Source of the DNA: Prunella strophiata | Lineage: Eukaryota > Chordata > Aves > Passeriformes > Prunellidae | Direction of reading: 5' to 3' | NCBI GenBank assembly: GCA_036583965.1 | Contig: JAZBQD010000022.1 | Location: 1,546,001-1,610,000, forward strand | DNA length: 64,000 bases | Program-made: the position numbers and the translations under genes | Shown: in pieces, positions 1 to 23,490 of the stretch | Position numbering within the stretch: the first letter of the stretch is position 1 | How the letters are laid out: every line of letters begins with the position of its first letter | Notes under the pieces: model-generated | What the model was told of the DNA's origin: nothing | Databases searched by the model: none | The model's input: the letters and a program-made list of their open reading frames with translations, nothing else

Positions 1-515
1 AAATACCAAGAGACAAGAGGCACAACAGCCATAATATAGCTGATGATTAAGCACAAACTCCCTTGGCATCCAATGAGCAGAAGTAGTGTTTGACTCTTAT
101 GCTGGCGAGAAGAGACTGCAGACATGTCAAAAAGCATATAATGAGTGTCCACAATAAGAATTACTCAAAAATTATTCCTAGAAAACAATATATATCTAAT
201 TTAAAAAATGTCCATGTGTATTTTTTTATAAAAACAATATTGTTGGAGGTCTTGCTTAGACTAAATATGGAAAACAGCCCTGCAGGTTTGCAGTCCTTAT
301 CCCACACCTGCTATTGGACACAGATCCTGCCTGGCCTGGAAGAGTGAGCAGTAAACTAGTGTTGGCTTTCATGTAGCAGTAAGAAAGCTGTGACTGATGG
401 ATGAGTTCTTTTCTCTATAAACAAGCAAGGAACAGGTGGGGACTAATCAGACTCCTGCTGTGGGATTGTGTTTTCCTAATGGCATATCCATATTACAAGG
501 AACTTTATACCCTAG

Positions 516-10548
<10,033 letters not shown>

Positions 10549-10915
10549 CAAATGGCAGAAGCTAATTCCTATTGATTGAACAACACAGTACAGTACAGAA
10601 TGTTAGAAGAAAAAAAGCCTTTTTATCCTGTTTTCTTTGAACACATACTTGAGCAAAGTCATTTGTAAAGAAACATCTTTTTCCTACTTTTTGATTTTAA
10701 CAAAATACAAATTTAGTTCTCTAAAACTTGAAAAAAATGTTCTGTGAAATGTTACCTCATTTTCAAATAACTTATACCAGCCTTCTGTTATAGGGAAGAA
10801 CTAGAAGCTTAAATCTTACGTTTTAAATGAAGTATCCGATTATGTAAAATTAAATTTGTGAAGGATGTATAGAATATAAAACACTGATCACAAATAAACT
10901 GTTTTGTTGTAACAC
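10549..10915 (+). other. STRBP: STRBP proximal 3' UTR
   Basis: AU-rich sequence downstream of the STRBP stop. It ends a few bases after an AATAAA at 10893-10898, followed by a T/G-rich stretch (GTTTTGTTGT). Together these make a plausible short 3' UTR of about 370 nt. Confidence 0.7.
10893..10898 (+). terminator. STRBP: Proximal STRBP poly(A) signal AATAAA
   Basis: Canonical hexamer 345 nt after the stop, with a GU-rich downstream element. Another AATAAA-like motif follows at about 11098. Confidence 0.65.
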
Positions 10916-11021
10916 GAGAGTACTGCCTGTTTCCTAATGCAGTCACACAGACTCAGTTAATGACCTGTATTTGCTGTAGGGTTATTAAATGCAGGGCATA
11001 GTTCTTTAAAAAATACAAAAA

Positions 11022-11042
11022 TAATAATAATAATAATAATAA
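11022..11042. repeat. (AAT)n microsatellite
   Basis: Seven or so tandem AAT triplets followed by a short A run. Confidence 0.85.
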
Positions 11043-14000
11043 AAAACACGATAGAAATTTTACAGTTAACATTTAACTTTGTAAATATTATGGTGTGTAA
11101 TAAACTTAGTAAAATATGGGTTAAAATATTGTTTTATCTTATTTTTTATAGTTAAGCATCAGTACCTGAGTTTCCTTATAGATCAGCATACTGTAACTGT
11201 GATTTTAGACACAGTCTTAATTATCCAAGAAGACTTTTCACTCATACACAAAATGCTGAAAAACAAATGAAACAAAGGGAATTAGTCTGTCTCTGTATAA
11301 GGCTGCATTCTGTGAAACAAGTATTAAACAAGTACTAAAGGAAGTTCCCACAGAAGGATGCAATTCCAGGAATACATCTTACACTCGTATTGCCCAGAGA
11401 AAGGACGAGAATAATGTTACAATCAGGTTCTTTAGAGCTCAAAACCTACATGTTTTCCTTTCTTCTCTGTTTTTACAAAAAAAAAAAAGAGAAAAAAAAG
11501 AAAAAAATTCCACTTGTTCTTGTGGCCTTCTTCACTTTTAAGATTGTCTGCCCACCCTTGATTTTCCATCCACCATTTCTACAGAAAGCATTTTATTTGT
11601 CAATTGTATATTAAACCAAAGGTTGTCCTTTCCCCCTTACATTTATAAGAATCTAAAGCAGCAACAAGGTCCCCATGAAAACTTGCTATTTAATTGTCCC
11701 AGTTCTTGTTGAGTGCTGCTGTGAAAAGTGACACACTTCAGCCATAGGCCAGTACATTTTTACAAGTTGGTGCTCAAACCCAGAGTCCTCTTTTTGATGA
11801 GGAGTGTGTGCACCTGTCTGAAATTCCAGGATAGGCCCCAGCTCTACGACTGGAGTCTCCATGGATTGTGGACTGCTGTGGGCTCTAACAAGGGATTCCA
11901 GTGGTCTTTATTAAGGTATCACCCCACAAATAAGTAGCATTGTTGGTTGCACTCTCTCCTCAGCCCTTGCCCGTTGCTTTTCCATAGGCTGGCTTCAGTT
12001 CCTGCTCTTCCAAAGATTTGCCTTGATCCCCTGTTCTTTAACAGACGCTGCTGCTGAGGCAAGGGGAGCTGTATCTGTGTTGAGGGTGTTGTAAGAGCGG
12101 TGCTTAAAGCAATGTATGTAAAGTTCCTCCTCCCCACAGCCCCCTTAGAGGGAGAAAAATATTAGAAAAGCTGAATAAGGGGTGGCTTATAGAACAAGCT
12201 GCTTTCCCTGGAATTAACTGCAGCTGTTATTCTTAAGCTAAGTATCTGTGCTTAGGGAATGTGTTTACATTTCCATGGTTCTCCTCCTGCCGTAGCTCTC
12301 GCTTCCGTTTGGTGTCGGTGGTACTTTAATAAAACGTAGCTGATGGCCCGGGAGGGTGAGCCTGGTGTCACCCACGGAACACAGAGCAGGGCCGGGGATG
12401 GAGCCAAATTGAGAGGTGCTCAGAAATCACTGATCTGTTTTGCTGGCCTATGGATGAAAGGAAGCCATCACGGAGCAGAAAAAGCATGGCTGATCAGAGC
12501 CCATTTTCGTTAATCAAATATTCATTAAAGGAATCTTTCCTCCGCACACATTTTTTTCCCCCCCCTCTCTTTTGGAGTTCCCCTGATTGGCAACTGTTTG
12601 TAGTTTCCTTTTTTTTTTTTCTGAATCCCCGGTTTTGTAAAATTCCAAACAAAATATTCTGTGAACCAATTCTATACAATGAACATTTGTAAGCCAAAAA
12701 CTTGTTCTTATTTCAAAGACAAGAAGGGCGCTATGCTCTTTTCCAACATGATGGCAGTCATTTCAGATGATTTATAGAAGTCATTTTTTATTTTTTGTCA
12801 TTTGTTGGGAGTTACTAACCACATTGTAAACTTGCCCCCTTGCTGCATATTTTACATTTCTCTGCTTTACTGAAAATATGAATGAGCTGTCAGTTCTTTG
12901 TTTAGAAAGTGGTAACCTTGGAAATGTCAGATGTTTCAATACCTTCAAAGAATTCAAAGTGCCCATTTTACAATGAAAATTCCACTTGCAGCTGAAAGAG
13001 CAGAGAAATTTAAACGGAGCTTTAGCTTCAGCCAGTCTCAGAAATTAACTTGAGGTTTTTGCTTCTCTGCTCTTCTCCCACTGTAGGTGGTTTTTTCATT
13101 GACAGTCCCTATTGCCAGCCTCTCAGCATCGCACCTTTTATTATTCACTTGGGCCCTCAAGATTTCTTCTCTGACTTCTAGAACCATCAGGTTGTGTGGC
13201 TCCAAATGGCATTTTGTACATGTCTTAAAAGCAAGAAAAACGTGGCTCGTTTTGAGGTTTCTCAACTTCAGACATGGAATCTGAGCTTTTTTCCTTCTTT
13301 TTTTTTTAAAGTGTTTTTCTCACTTCTTGAACTCTGCTCCATGTAATGAAAAGCAATACTTAGTCCAAGCCACAAGTCCTCTCTTTGGGTACATAGCAAT
13401 AGATGTGTATATACTCCTGGTTATTTCTTTACACTAGAAGGGGAAGGACTGGTGTGTTGAGGGGGGAAAACCAAATGCCAAACCAAGGCACAACCTGGGT
13501 CGAGTGCTGCTTCAAGCACTGAAATCTGCCTTTACTTTCACTATTGAAGTCCTTCAGAATTTTGATACTATACTGTATTTGCATGTTTCCTATAAAAGTT
13601 GCTACAGAGCTGTGCAATGGTCACTCCTGAAGCAGCAGTGCTTTGTACCATTGTGCATGTCAGCAGACATGAAATGTAGCAAAATGACAGAAAAAATAGA
13701 AGCATCATATCTTTTCCCAAAATGTAACTGAATGATATATTCTCTCTCTCTCTTCCCCACATCATTGATATGAGGCACAAAAATGGTAGGCCTGAACTTG
13801 AAAATCAAGTGGATTGCTTTTGTGTCTCTTAAAATCATCACCAAATGATAGGAAAACACAGTATTTGGGAAACATCCAGTTCAAAAACCTTTGCTGCTCT
13901 AAATTTACTGAGTTTTTTTTCCCTCTTGAATATTTGTATGTTGATATTTTGAGATTGTCAATCAGCAATAACAGAAAGGTGAATCCTTTTTTAAATGGTA

Positions 14001-17000
14001 TTGGAACATCTATATGTTACAGCTTAAGACTTCTAAGCAGTTTTCAGCAGGTTAATTCCACTTTATTCTCATTCTCTCCGGACCTTCATAGCCATATGCA
14101 CTTGTATAAAATAAGCAGAAATGTAGTGACTGTAAGCTGAGATCGTGATATAAAAGGTAAGAGATTTTATTTTCAGCTTAAAGAATATTTTTATTGCTTT
14201 TTTTCTAAAAATCTCATATACCTGTGACAATCTTGTATATGGCACGTTTTTATTATGTCTTGTTAACTCAGTGTTTAAAGAGGTAATTCATAGGTCTGAA
14301 TCCCAACTTTGTATTTCTCAAGGCCAATTCAAATACTCCAGTTTCAGTTAAAAAATATTACCTAACACTTAAGAAATTGTTTGGTTTTATCAACAGACTG
14401 TTCTTCTTCAAATATTTTTCTCCTGTGTAGCATAAAAAGCTGTGTTGATACTGCTGTGTCAGGCACTGCATTCCTTGCATCCCTGTGGACACATTTGGGT
14501 AGGTACCAAAGCCAGGCCATGGCCTGCTCTGAATGCACACCTTGGTTCTGGCTAAGTGCAATGGGTGACACTAATAATGAGAGAAACTATTTCCCTAAAC
14601 TATTAAAGCTAAACTCCAAATGAAGAATTAACAACTTTGATGATATTGCAGTTAAAATCTGCAGAGATCAAATTACATTAGGCCAAATTAATTCAGGAAG
14701 CAGCCAGGTTTGCTTCCCTCCCGTGGGTGCAGTGCAGGACAGGAGGGCAGGCAGGCAGGGATTTATCTCTGCGTGAATCCTTTGCTTAGCTGTGGTTTTC
14801 TACAGCTGAAGTTAGGAAACAGCCATCCATAAATAATTGTTTTCAGTTCTGTAGTAAATGTTTTAACAATATTTTACTTAGATTAAAATGGGTTTGGATT
14901 ATGACCTATTGGTGCACATGATATGTGTAGTTTTAAAATACTATTTTTTTATTTGTCTTTTAAACCTTGCGTTATGCAAAGTTGCATAGTACGGTACTCC
15001 AGAAGTGCAGTACTTGCAGTACTTGAAGTTGCTGGAAACAACTCTTTTTATATAAAAATGGTTAAAAAATAAAAAAGCAAAAGGGAGCAAGCTGATGATG
15101 ATGTATTAGCATTTTAGGGTCTCAATTCAGAGATGAAAACATGAACAACCCCTGACTGGTAACAGCTGACACTGGTGTCAAACAGAAAACCACTTAGTAC
15201 AGAATATGTAGTGGTGTATCAAGCCCAAAGGTCTGCATCAAAACACTAACAGCAAATATAAACTGTATTTGATTTTAATATTGAATCATCAAATTCACTA
15301 AGTATGTACAGGTTATCCATTCCTCAGGATATTTCTGGATACAATGCATAGGCTGGTAAAAGAAAAAGAGCTGTTCAACAGTGTCAGCTTTGCTCCTGAA
15401 CTTGCACCTCGGAAATGAACTGAGGAACTGCTCCAGGAGCTGGCCCTGGAAGCACATAATCCTTCCATGACATCTGCAGGACAACTGATGAGCAATCAGA
15501 ACGTCCTTCCTGTTCAGGGGGCAGGTTTCCATCTGCTGTTATCTTCAAGGTGCAAACTCAGGGCTGGATCTGCAGCTCACTTACAGTTTCAGTCCCTTTT
15601 TAAGCCTGGCAGGCCCAGCAGTGCTGATCCTGGAGCAGCAGGCTGCTCTGCTCCTTCAGATAGGATATTATATGCATCAAGGTGGGTGCATTATAATGAA
15701 CTTCTCCTGAATATTCCTTTCCTAAGCTTAACTGCTGTCAGCCTGACAAGCACTGTCCACTTCAAGGACTGATAATAAACATCTTGCTGACTCTCATTTG
15801 ATCTGCTTCTTTGTGGACTGTGCTTGGCAGCTTAATCCATGTATATTTCTTTCCAGCAGAATTGCTTTGACTGTGAATTTCTGTATTTTTCTGTTACCAC
15901 TCTTTTTAACTCTTAAAATCCTAAGCTTTCCACTCCCTGCTGTTTTTTTTAAATTATCTCAACTTTCTTGCATCTTTTTTTCTCTAGATTTCTCTAATAC
16001 CCTGCTCTTTGTAATGCAGTAAAGCACTGCAGTATTTATGTCTGAGATGGCCCTTGCCTTTGCTGCCTCCCTTTTCAGTAGGAGAGAACCATTTTCTGAT
16101 ATGTGAAACACACTAAGACTCCTAAATCCTGGGTTCTGCAGCCACTTGGAATCAGAGATAAGACCCTAAGGTGCATGACTGCCTGGGAGCCCCATTCATT
16201 CAGGTGGAACTTAAGCAAAATAGCCCCATGTATTGAAGGGTCACAGAGTAGGCTCTGAAGTGCCTGATGTAGTCACGTTTGAGAGAGCAGCCAATTCCAT
16301 CAGTAGGTTTTAGCCTAATATCAGGCTATTACCTGATGAGTAACCTGGATAACATCTGCTTCATCAATGCTGCAACGAGCATGGTTATGCCAAAGCAGAA
16401 CTAGAAACTCATTTCTTCTGCATAATACTTTTAGGTTTCCCTTTAAAAGCCTCCTCACAGAAGCTTGGGCTTAACTGCCTTTTCTCTGAGGTTGGAGGGC
16501 TGTGTTACAGCTACTGGGCTTTCCATTTCTGCATGTATCCAAGAGCCAAACACATAAATCTGGTTGTATATGCTCTGTGCAGCTGCCAGTAGCATTACCA
16601 GTTCTGGAGTACCTCTTCAGTGGAGCAGAAATGGTATTTTACAGTTCGAATTTCTGGTTCATGGAAAAGAAATCTGAAAAGTTCCTTTCAATTAGTACAT
16701 CTATAAATAGGAGAGCAGGGAAAGTCTGTGCCTATACACTACCCACCTTAACGCTAGTTTTAGCTAACCAGATGATCGTGTGTATTTTGGGAGATGGTGT
16801 CTGGCACTTAAAGGATTAAAAGCCAGAGATTTACAATGAAGAACCAAACTGTTTAATGTGTTCTCTATACTGGAAATGAATGGCATCACCATTGACTTTG
16901 CAATAACACCCACGAGCTTTAGGGGTCTGCTTCAGTCCTACTTGGCCAGCCACAAGAAGATTCCTCCAGGCAGGCTCTACCTAGAGAAGGGTTTAGAGTA

Positions 17001-20000
17001 ACCACACTGGTTTGGAGGGCTTGGCTAGCTCAAAGCATGGTATGTGGTGCTTCCTGCCATCATGTTCTCTCTCTGCCAGTGCTTGCTGTCTTCCTTAAGC
17101 ACACATTCAGGAGCTGGAACACGGTGACCTTATTCCTGGGCGTCTCGCCAGTTGGATGGAGGGAGGCCAGCCTATGCTCCTGAAGGGAATGTGTAACACG
17201 AGGCCTCGGTTGCCCAAGCAATTTCTGTTGGACACAGTGCACAATCCAACCCTCACAAAGGCAATTTAGTGCCTGGGTAGGTGGTTCCTAATCTGTCTAA
17301 TTTGCTGTCGTGTAGCCAGTGTGAGCTAATTAGATGATTCAGCAATTGTCATGGCTCCCCACTTAATGTGCTGTAAATGCTGCTGCCACGACTTTCACTG
17401 CTGTTAAACACCTTTGCTTCTGTGAAGTCTGTCCTCCTGCCCTGCCTTTTCTGATCGTTTTCTAGAATCCTAGTAAATAACTGATTCTCTCAAATTATGA
17501 AATTGTTATATTTAAGTATCTAGATTCTTTAAAACTTTTAATCAGACTGTGAAGCACTTCAGAGAAACCAGTTTTCCCACAAATATTTCAACTTATTCAT
17601 GTGCCAGAGGACTATTTCTACTCATTAACAAAGATCTGAAAACTGCTCCAGTATCTGTCATCTCTGGAGACAAGGATTCTTTCTCTGAGAACACTTGCCT
17701 TCTGGTAGGAAAAAAATATTTAAAGTGTGTCTTAATAAGACTGTGCCCTCAAGCCCCTGAAAGAACTTAACTGGGGAAAAGTAATCGAAAATTATTTGAG
17801 ACTTTTTGCTTTCATTGAGCTATTGAGAACAATTTCCCTGACAAGAAGTTCCTCAGATTATTAGGATGTGGAAAATGCAGGAGGAGGGGCATGAAGATTT
17901 TTCAAGTAGTCTAGGAAAAAAATCTTCTGTTTGTTGGCTGTTCAGCTATGCGACATCATTCTCTTGTCACTTCTTTATCTCCAAGACAGCAATAAATGTG
18001 AGCAGCTTTAATGTGCCATCTCTGATCCAGTCCTGGCAATGTCCCTTGGAGAGTGAGAGTGGCACTCCCTGTTTTTTCTGCCACCATCTCCCTGAAATAA
18101 AGTCCCTTGCTTCATTTGTAATTCTGCATCTGTACTTCTGAGCCAGTCTAGAGGTGGGATAGCTGAACATCTCTCCAAATCCATATAAATGACAAGACAG
18201 TATTTCAGTCTTTACTCAGACAAAATTACAAGTTTCCTTCTGCCTCTTGTGCTTGGTATACCAAGATATGCTCATTCAGTATTAGAACTTCTAAATTCTA
18301 AGACAGTTGCCTCTTACTTAATGAAGGGAAAACTATGTCCCAGCCTCAGTGAGCTCCAAGTCACAAAGCAGCTTACAAAAACAGCTCCTATTTCCGGTGG
18401 TTCTGCGAAACAGCACAGGAGCTCTGCGGCTGTGGATTCCTTTGGATACATGATGAGATGTGGAAACATGAAATTCAGATTGTTGTTCTCAGTCGTGAAG
18501 CTGACTAAGACCTTGCCTCTCTGGCATCAAAAGAATGAAAATGAGCTCTGTGCTGGGCACACTGAGGAGCTCTGTTAGGAACGGCTGTTCTGTCTCAAAA
18601 AACAGTAACTCAGCTCGAATGTTCAGCACACAGACCCTCTTGGGCTTCCTGCTGAATAATCCAGTGAAAAATGAGATATTTTATTGACTTGTTTAAAGCA
18701 GAGCAAAGAGACAGGGTAGCTGAATCTGCTGTCTTAGTACAGGAGACAGCTTGTCTAACAGCTTGTTGGTTTCATTCCACTGGAAGTGGAGATTCTGCTA
18801 AAGTCATTTTAGAGCACTTCATTTTAGAGAAACCCAGCACTGAAGTCCTTTGCCTGTGGACCACAGCAGCAGTTTCACATGCACTTTCTTTTGAAGAGAA
18901 ACCATTTAAGCCAGTGGTTAAGTATTTGGCATTAAGAGAATTGTCACCACTAAACTGTTTTATTGCTTAATCCCAGAGCAATTTATTCTCAGCTTTATTT
19001 GTGTCATCTGAATCCACACCTATTTATGTCCAGGTATTGTGGTGCTTGCCTTTTCTGCTCATAGATATGGGATGCACTTGTTGGTTTGTAACTGATATGT
19101 GAGATAATACAAAAGCACAAGTAGGACACATCTGCCTGTTCCTCTGTCTACTCCTCTCTCTGGGGTTTCCTAGGAGAAAGGGGGTTCTTCCTCCCACCCT
19201 GGTCTGATGCTGTGTAGGCAAGGCAGTGCTTTACTGTGAGTGCTGTGAGTTAGGTAAGAGAAAAGTTTATCGGACAGTAAGGTTTCAATTCAGTGAAGTG
19301 GGTTTTTTCTCCAGTTCCTGAGACTGCATGAAACATTCAGACCACACTGTTTACCCTGATGTTTTTGAGGAGCTGAATGTCCAAAAGTGTTGTGTGGAGA
19401 TGTGCAGTTCTAAAGCATATCTCTTATTTTGGATGTTGTTTTATCTTGTATTTGGTGCCTTAACTCTGTACAATTCAAGGTCATATATACTGTACCACAG
19501 GTAGTTTAGTAGTTGTGTTCTTGAAAAGAACCCATCAAGTCTAGTCTATAGAAACTCTTGTACAGACTGAAGCCTTCTCAGGGGAGCACTCTTCCATGTT
19601 TAATTAAAAATCCACCAAGAAGTGAGAGTTACAAGAATGTAAAGAACATTTAAAAATTTTAACTACAGAGACTGAATTTATCTGAGATTGAATTTTTCTG
19701 ATTTCTAACTTCAAAGGTTTGGGGCAATAAGATAATTAAAGCTGCAGTCTCTTCTATGCTGTGTAAGTAAACAACTTCAAAATGTTTTCTCACCAGCCAG
19801 AACTGCATGTTTGTGAAAACCTCTGGACTGTTATCTCTAGTACAATAAATAACACTGAATTTTAAAAGGCATTAATTGAATGTAACTGGCTATCCTTCAT
19901 TGGACAAGAGAGTTGGAATGAGTAAAAGCTGAAGTTAATTTTTAATTGATTAAACTTAAGCCTCATTCATACCTCTAACCAGGATCTAGAAGCTCCAGCT

Positions 20001-23000
20001 GCCTTATGCTGCTTTGCAGTTCATGAGGTGTAGTGCAGCATCAGCTCGAACACAGGATTTCTGAATGCATCTGGTTCTGGCAAGAGAGAGAAAAGATAAC
20101 AGCGGAAGAAAATGTCCTTCTCCAGTTTTAGAGGTTAGAGCATCATAGATAGAAGTTGGAGGGAAAGTTGCACCGCCTTTTCCAAGTCCATTAAGACAGT
20201 CTGTGGTAAAACCAGGGGGTTTATGTGTGCTGGGGAAAGGCAGCAACCTTGTGTACTATGAGCAGGGGGAGCTGGGATTGCTTTTTCAATAGTTAGTGAG
20301 AAATTAGGTAAGAGGTTTAAGCTATCCATACAGCAGACTAAAAGCTGCTAATAATGTTGCTAAAGGACATGAATGTATTTTTTCTGTTCAGTAAACAAAT
20401 CCAGGATTGCTGGTTTTCCAGAGGAGGAATACAAGAAATCCAATGGAGAGATTTTGTTTCCTGATGCAGTCCTAGCAAAAACAGGGAGACAGTTCCAGAC
20501 AATGTACAGAGCATGCAGTTGAATTTTGGGAGGAAAAGGAATAATAGTAATTTCCTCAGAAGGAATAGTAGTTAGTTATTTCTGCAATGCCCACAGTATT
20601 GTAGACAAGCTGCCTTTACACAGAGGAGCATGGCAACAAGGGAAAGCAGATAACTGCTCCCACAGTGACCTGTGTAATGTACACATTTTAGGTCACCAAT
20701 ATTGGTTTAACTCCTTATGACGAAGTAGGTTCATCTTACCAGCAAAGTGTATCTTGACATTCTATCCACTTCTATTTTTTAAGCTAAAGGGGACTTAATG
20801 ATAGCACTCATCTGTTTCGATGGGAGTAGAGCAGAAGGTAAGTTTTAACTTCATACTCTGAAGCTGCTATGAATAGATTAACAGTGTTCCATGGAAACAA
20901 CCTGATGTACTTCTTTATTTTCTTGGAGTTTCATTTCTGTGTTCTTGCAAAAGCACAAGCTTGCATAAGCGTAATCAATACAAAGTTACTCAGGGTACTG
21001 CATCATCTAGCAGTGGACACTAACTGCAGCTTAAGTCAACAGGCACACATAAATCAAGCTTAATTAAGAGGAACAGGACATCTTGGCAAGTTCTGCTTTA
21101 TTACTGGCACTGCTACAATTTAATGATCTATGCATACTGAAATGTGTGTATTGCTGCACTCCCAACAGAATGTGAGTCTTGTAAGGGTGTCCTGTAAAGT
21201 AACAAAGTCAGGGTAAGAGAGACAGTATTTATTCTTCTGTAATTGTTTTCACAAAGAACTGTTTCTAAGCAGATGGAAAGTCATTCTGCTCAAAGGAGAA
21301 TAACGGTGGGCTAGAGAACTGTATTCAGAGCAGTACAGCTTTTGAAAAGTTAGTGATCCTATGAATTTAATGATACAAATTCTGATTTTGCAGTACAGAT
21401 TCTTTCCTGTGTTTTTAAACTCATATCACTGTTTCTCTGCTCAAAATAACAGGATAAAGACAAGTGTAGTTTTCTAGTAAGATCTATTGTGTGGAAATCC
21501 ACATACACTGGAAGAAAAGGGAGGCTGTACTGCAGAGAGCATATTCAACTACAGAGCCATTCTCTGGGCAATGCTGCATAATTTAGGAGTGGGTAACCAT
21601 GCCTTCAGGGACAACATGACACAGAGCAGATGGTTGAAAAAAAAAATCACAAAAAAAAGCCTCCAAGCTTTGTCCAGTCACACATTTACCCCTCCCTGCA
21701 AAAGGGGACAGGTACATTCATACACACATAATGAGTTATCTGTCAGGCATCACAGAGGTCCTTAAGGACAAATGTTTTGGAGCCAGTCTCCTTTTGGACA
21801 GAAAAAGGAGGAAGTTGACTCTGTCTTCCAGTTCCAAGGTGCAGTGTCTTATTTCTCATCCTAACCCTAAGTCAATATTTATTGATCAAACTGACTAAGC
21901 TTTTTAGGCCTAGCAGCTCTCTTCGAAGCAATTCTGTTCTCTTGAGCCTCTGCAGGGGCCAGTAACTGGTGCTTAACTACTGCTTCCACTCCGGAATGTC
22001 ACCGTCCTGCAGCTGCCCCAGAGCCAGGCTGGGACACTTGCACTTCTCAGAGAGCAACACTGCTGGGGGTGGGGGCTCTCCAAAGCACTGAAGTACTACA
22101 GCAGAGCAAGTCCCAGTGGGCTGTATGCTTTTTAAAGTCCTGTCCCGTTCTTAGTGACAAAGTTGAGCATGAAACCTGTACTGCCAAATGGATCAGCCCC
22201 TTGCTGAGAAGGGCAGCAATGGGAAGCAGTCTCAGAAGTGGAGATTTTGAGGAAAAGGCTGCTGCTTTCCAAGGCCAACTCAGGCTTTTTTTTAATGGCT
22301 GAATTTCCACCTACCAAAAATCACCATCAACCAAATCAATTAAAATTGCTGCTAATTTGGGCTAAAATATCACCTTTGTGTCACCCAAGCCACCACCATC
22401 CATGCATCTAAAGAATTCCTAAGCAAAGACTCCTCAGGAGGCGGAGCCTTTCTGACAGGAAATCTGACAGTGCAGTCTGATGTGACTTTCTGATGATAAT
22501 TACTTCTCCAAGACAAGGAAAACACAGAGGCAGTGCTTTGGGGCAGTGTTTCATGCTCAGCAAGTTTGCAGAGGGAAGGAATGCAATTCTATAAATCACT
22601 TGTACTGTATTTGTTTCTAGACTTGAATGAATTTCACTTTTCCTTTGTGAGTCAGCATATTAAACGTTAAAGAAAAGGTCTATTTTTCTAAATCTCTTTC
22701 ACCAAGAGAGGTCTGACCTGCAGCCAAGAGATGGATTTATTTATCCACAGAGGATGGAGTGTTTATTTTTGAACTAAGATTGGATATGGTATTGAATAAA
22801 AAGAAGTATGACCTATAAACTATCTAAACCTTAAATACTATGAGCGAATTCCACAAATGAGTAATATAGTGGACAATTCCATCTTTCTTCCCAATAAATC
22901 TCTCTCAAAGAAGTTACCCAGAATTAAACTTCCAAATGAAGTACAAGAGATCCTTGTGGTCTAATTACAGACTACTTTCAAAATACTTCCGTTTTCTCCC

Positions 23001-23460
23001 AATTTGTAATCACTAGAGAACAATGATGACTGAACTATTCCCAACTATAAATAAAGCAATTTCAAGTAAAGTAATTTGGCAACAACCATGGCTATTTATA
23101 GCACTAAAAATGTAATTTGAACATTCAAATTTTCTTAATTTGGTAGCAGTTGAGTGGGAAGAAAAATAACTGCACAGTGAATTTTAAATGGAGCTCTATC
23201 TACTCACTAGCCAAAAAAAGCGTACAGATGTGAAGGGAACGCTCTTTGTACCTTCAGTTGCTTCCTCCCGTGCTGCTGTACCCCGTACACTTGGCTTCAT
23301 TTGGCTTCTGTGCTGTGGTTTGTACGCCAGCCACTGTTACTGACTGTACACAACACGGTCTGCACTGTAATCTCGGGTCATTTCCACTGGTTGTAACCAA
23401 CGCTACAGACTTCTCTGTATATAAAACTGGAACCATGTCCCATTTGCTTCCAATAGCTCC

Positions 23461-23466
23461 AATAAA
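23461..23466 (+). terminator. Distal poly(A) signal AATAAA (candidate)
   Basis: AATAAA followed about 35-55 nt later by a strong G/U-rich element (ATTGGTTGGGGGGTTGGTT). The preceding 200 nt is unusually CpG-containing and pyrimidine-rich for the surroundings, as conserved UTR ends often are. It is the best 3'-end signal on the + strand between STRBP and the 28-kb CpG island. Confidence 0.5.
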
Positions 23467-23490
23467 GACTTATCTCTGTAAACAGGAATT

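Larger units (their letters stand above)
10916..23490 (+). other. No coding gene seen; possible distal STRBP 3' UTR
   Basis: About 12.5 kb with only short open frames that look random, no recognisable CR1 and no conserved splice pattern. It is AU-rich with scattered T and A runs, including an (AAT)n microsatellite at about 11022-11042. It ends in a well-formed poly(A) signal at 23461. Whether it is transcribed as a long alternative STRBP 3' UTR is an inference. Confidence 0.4.
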
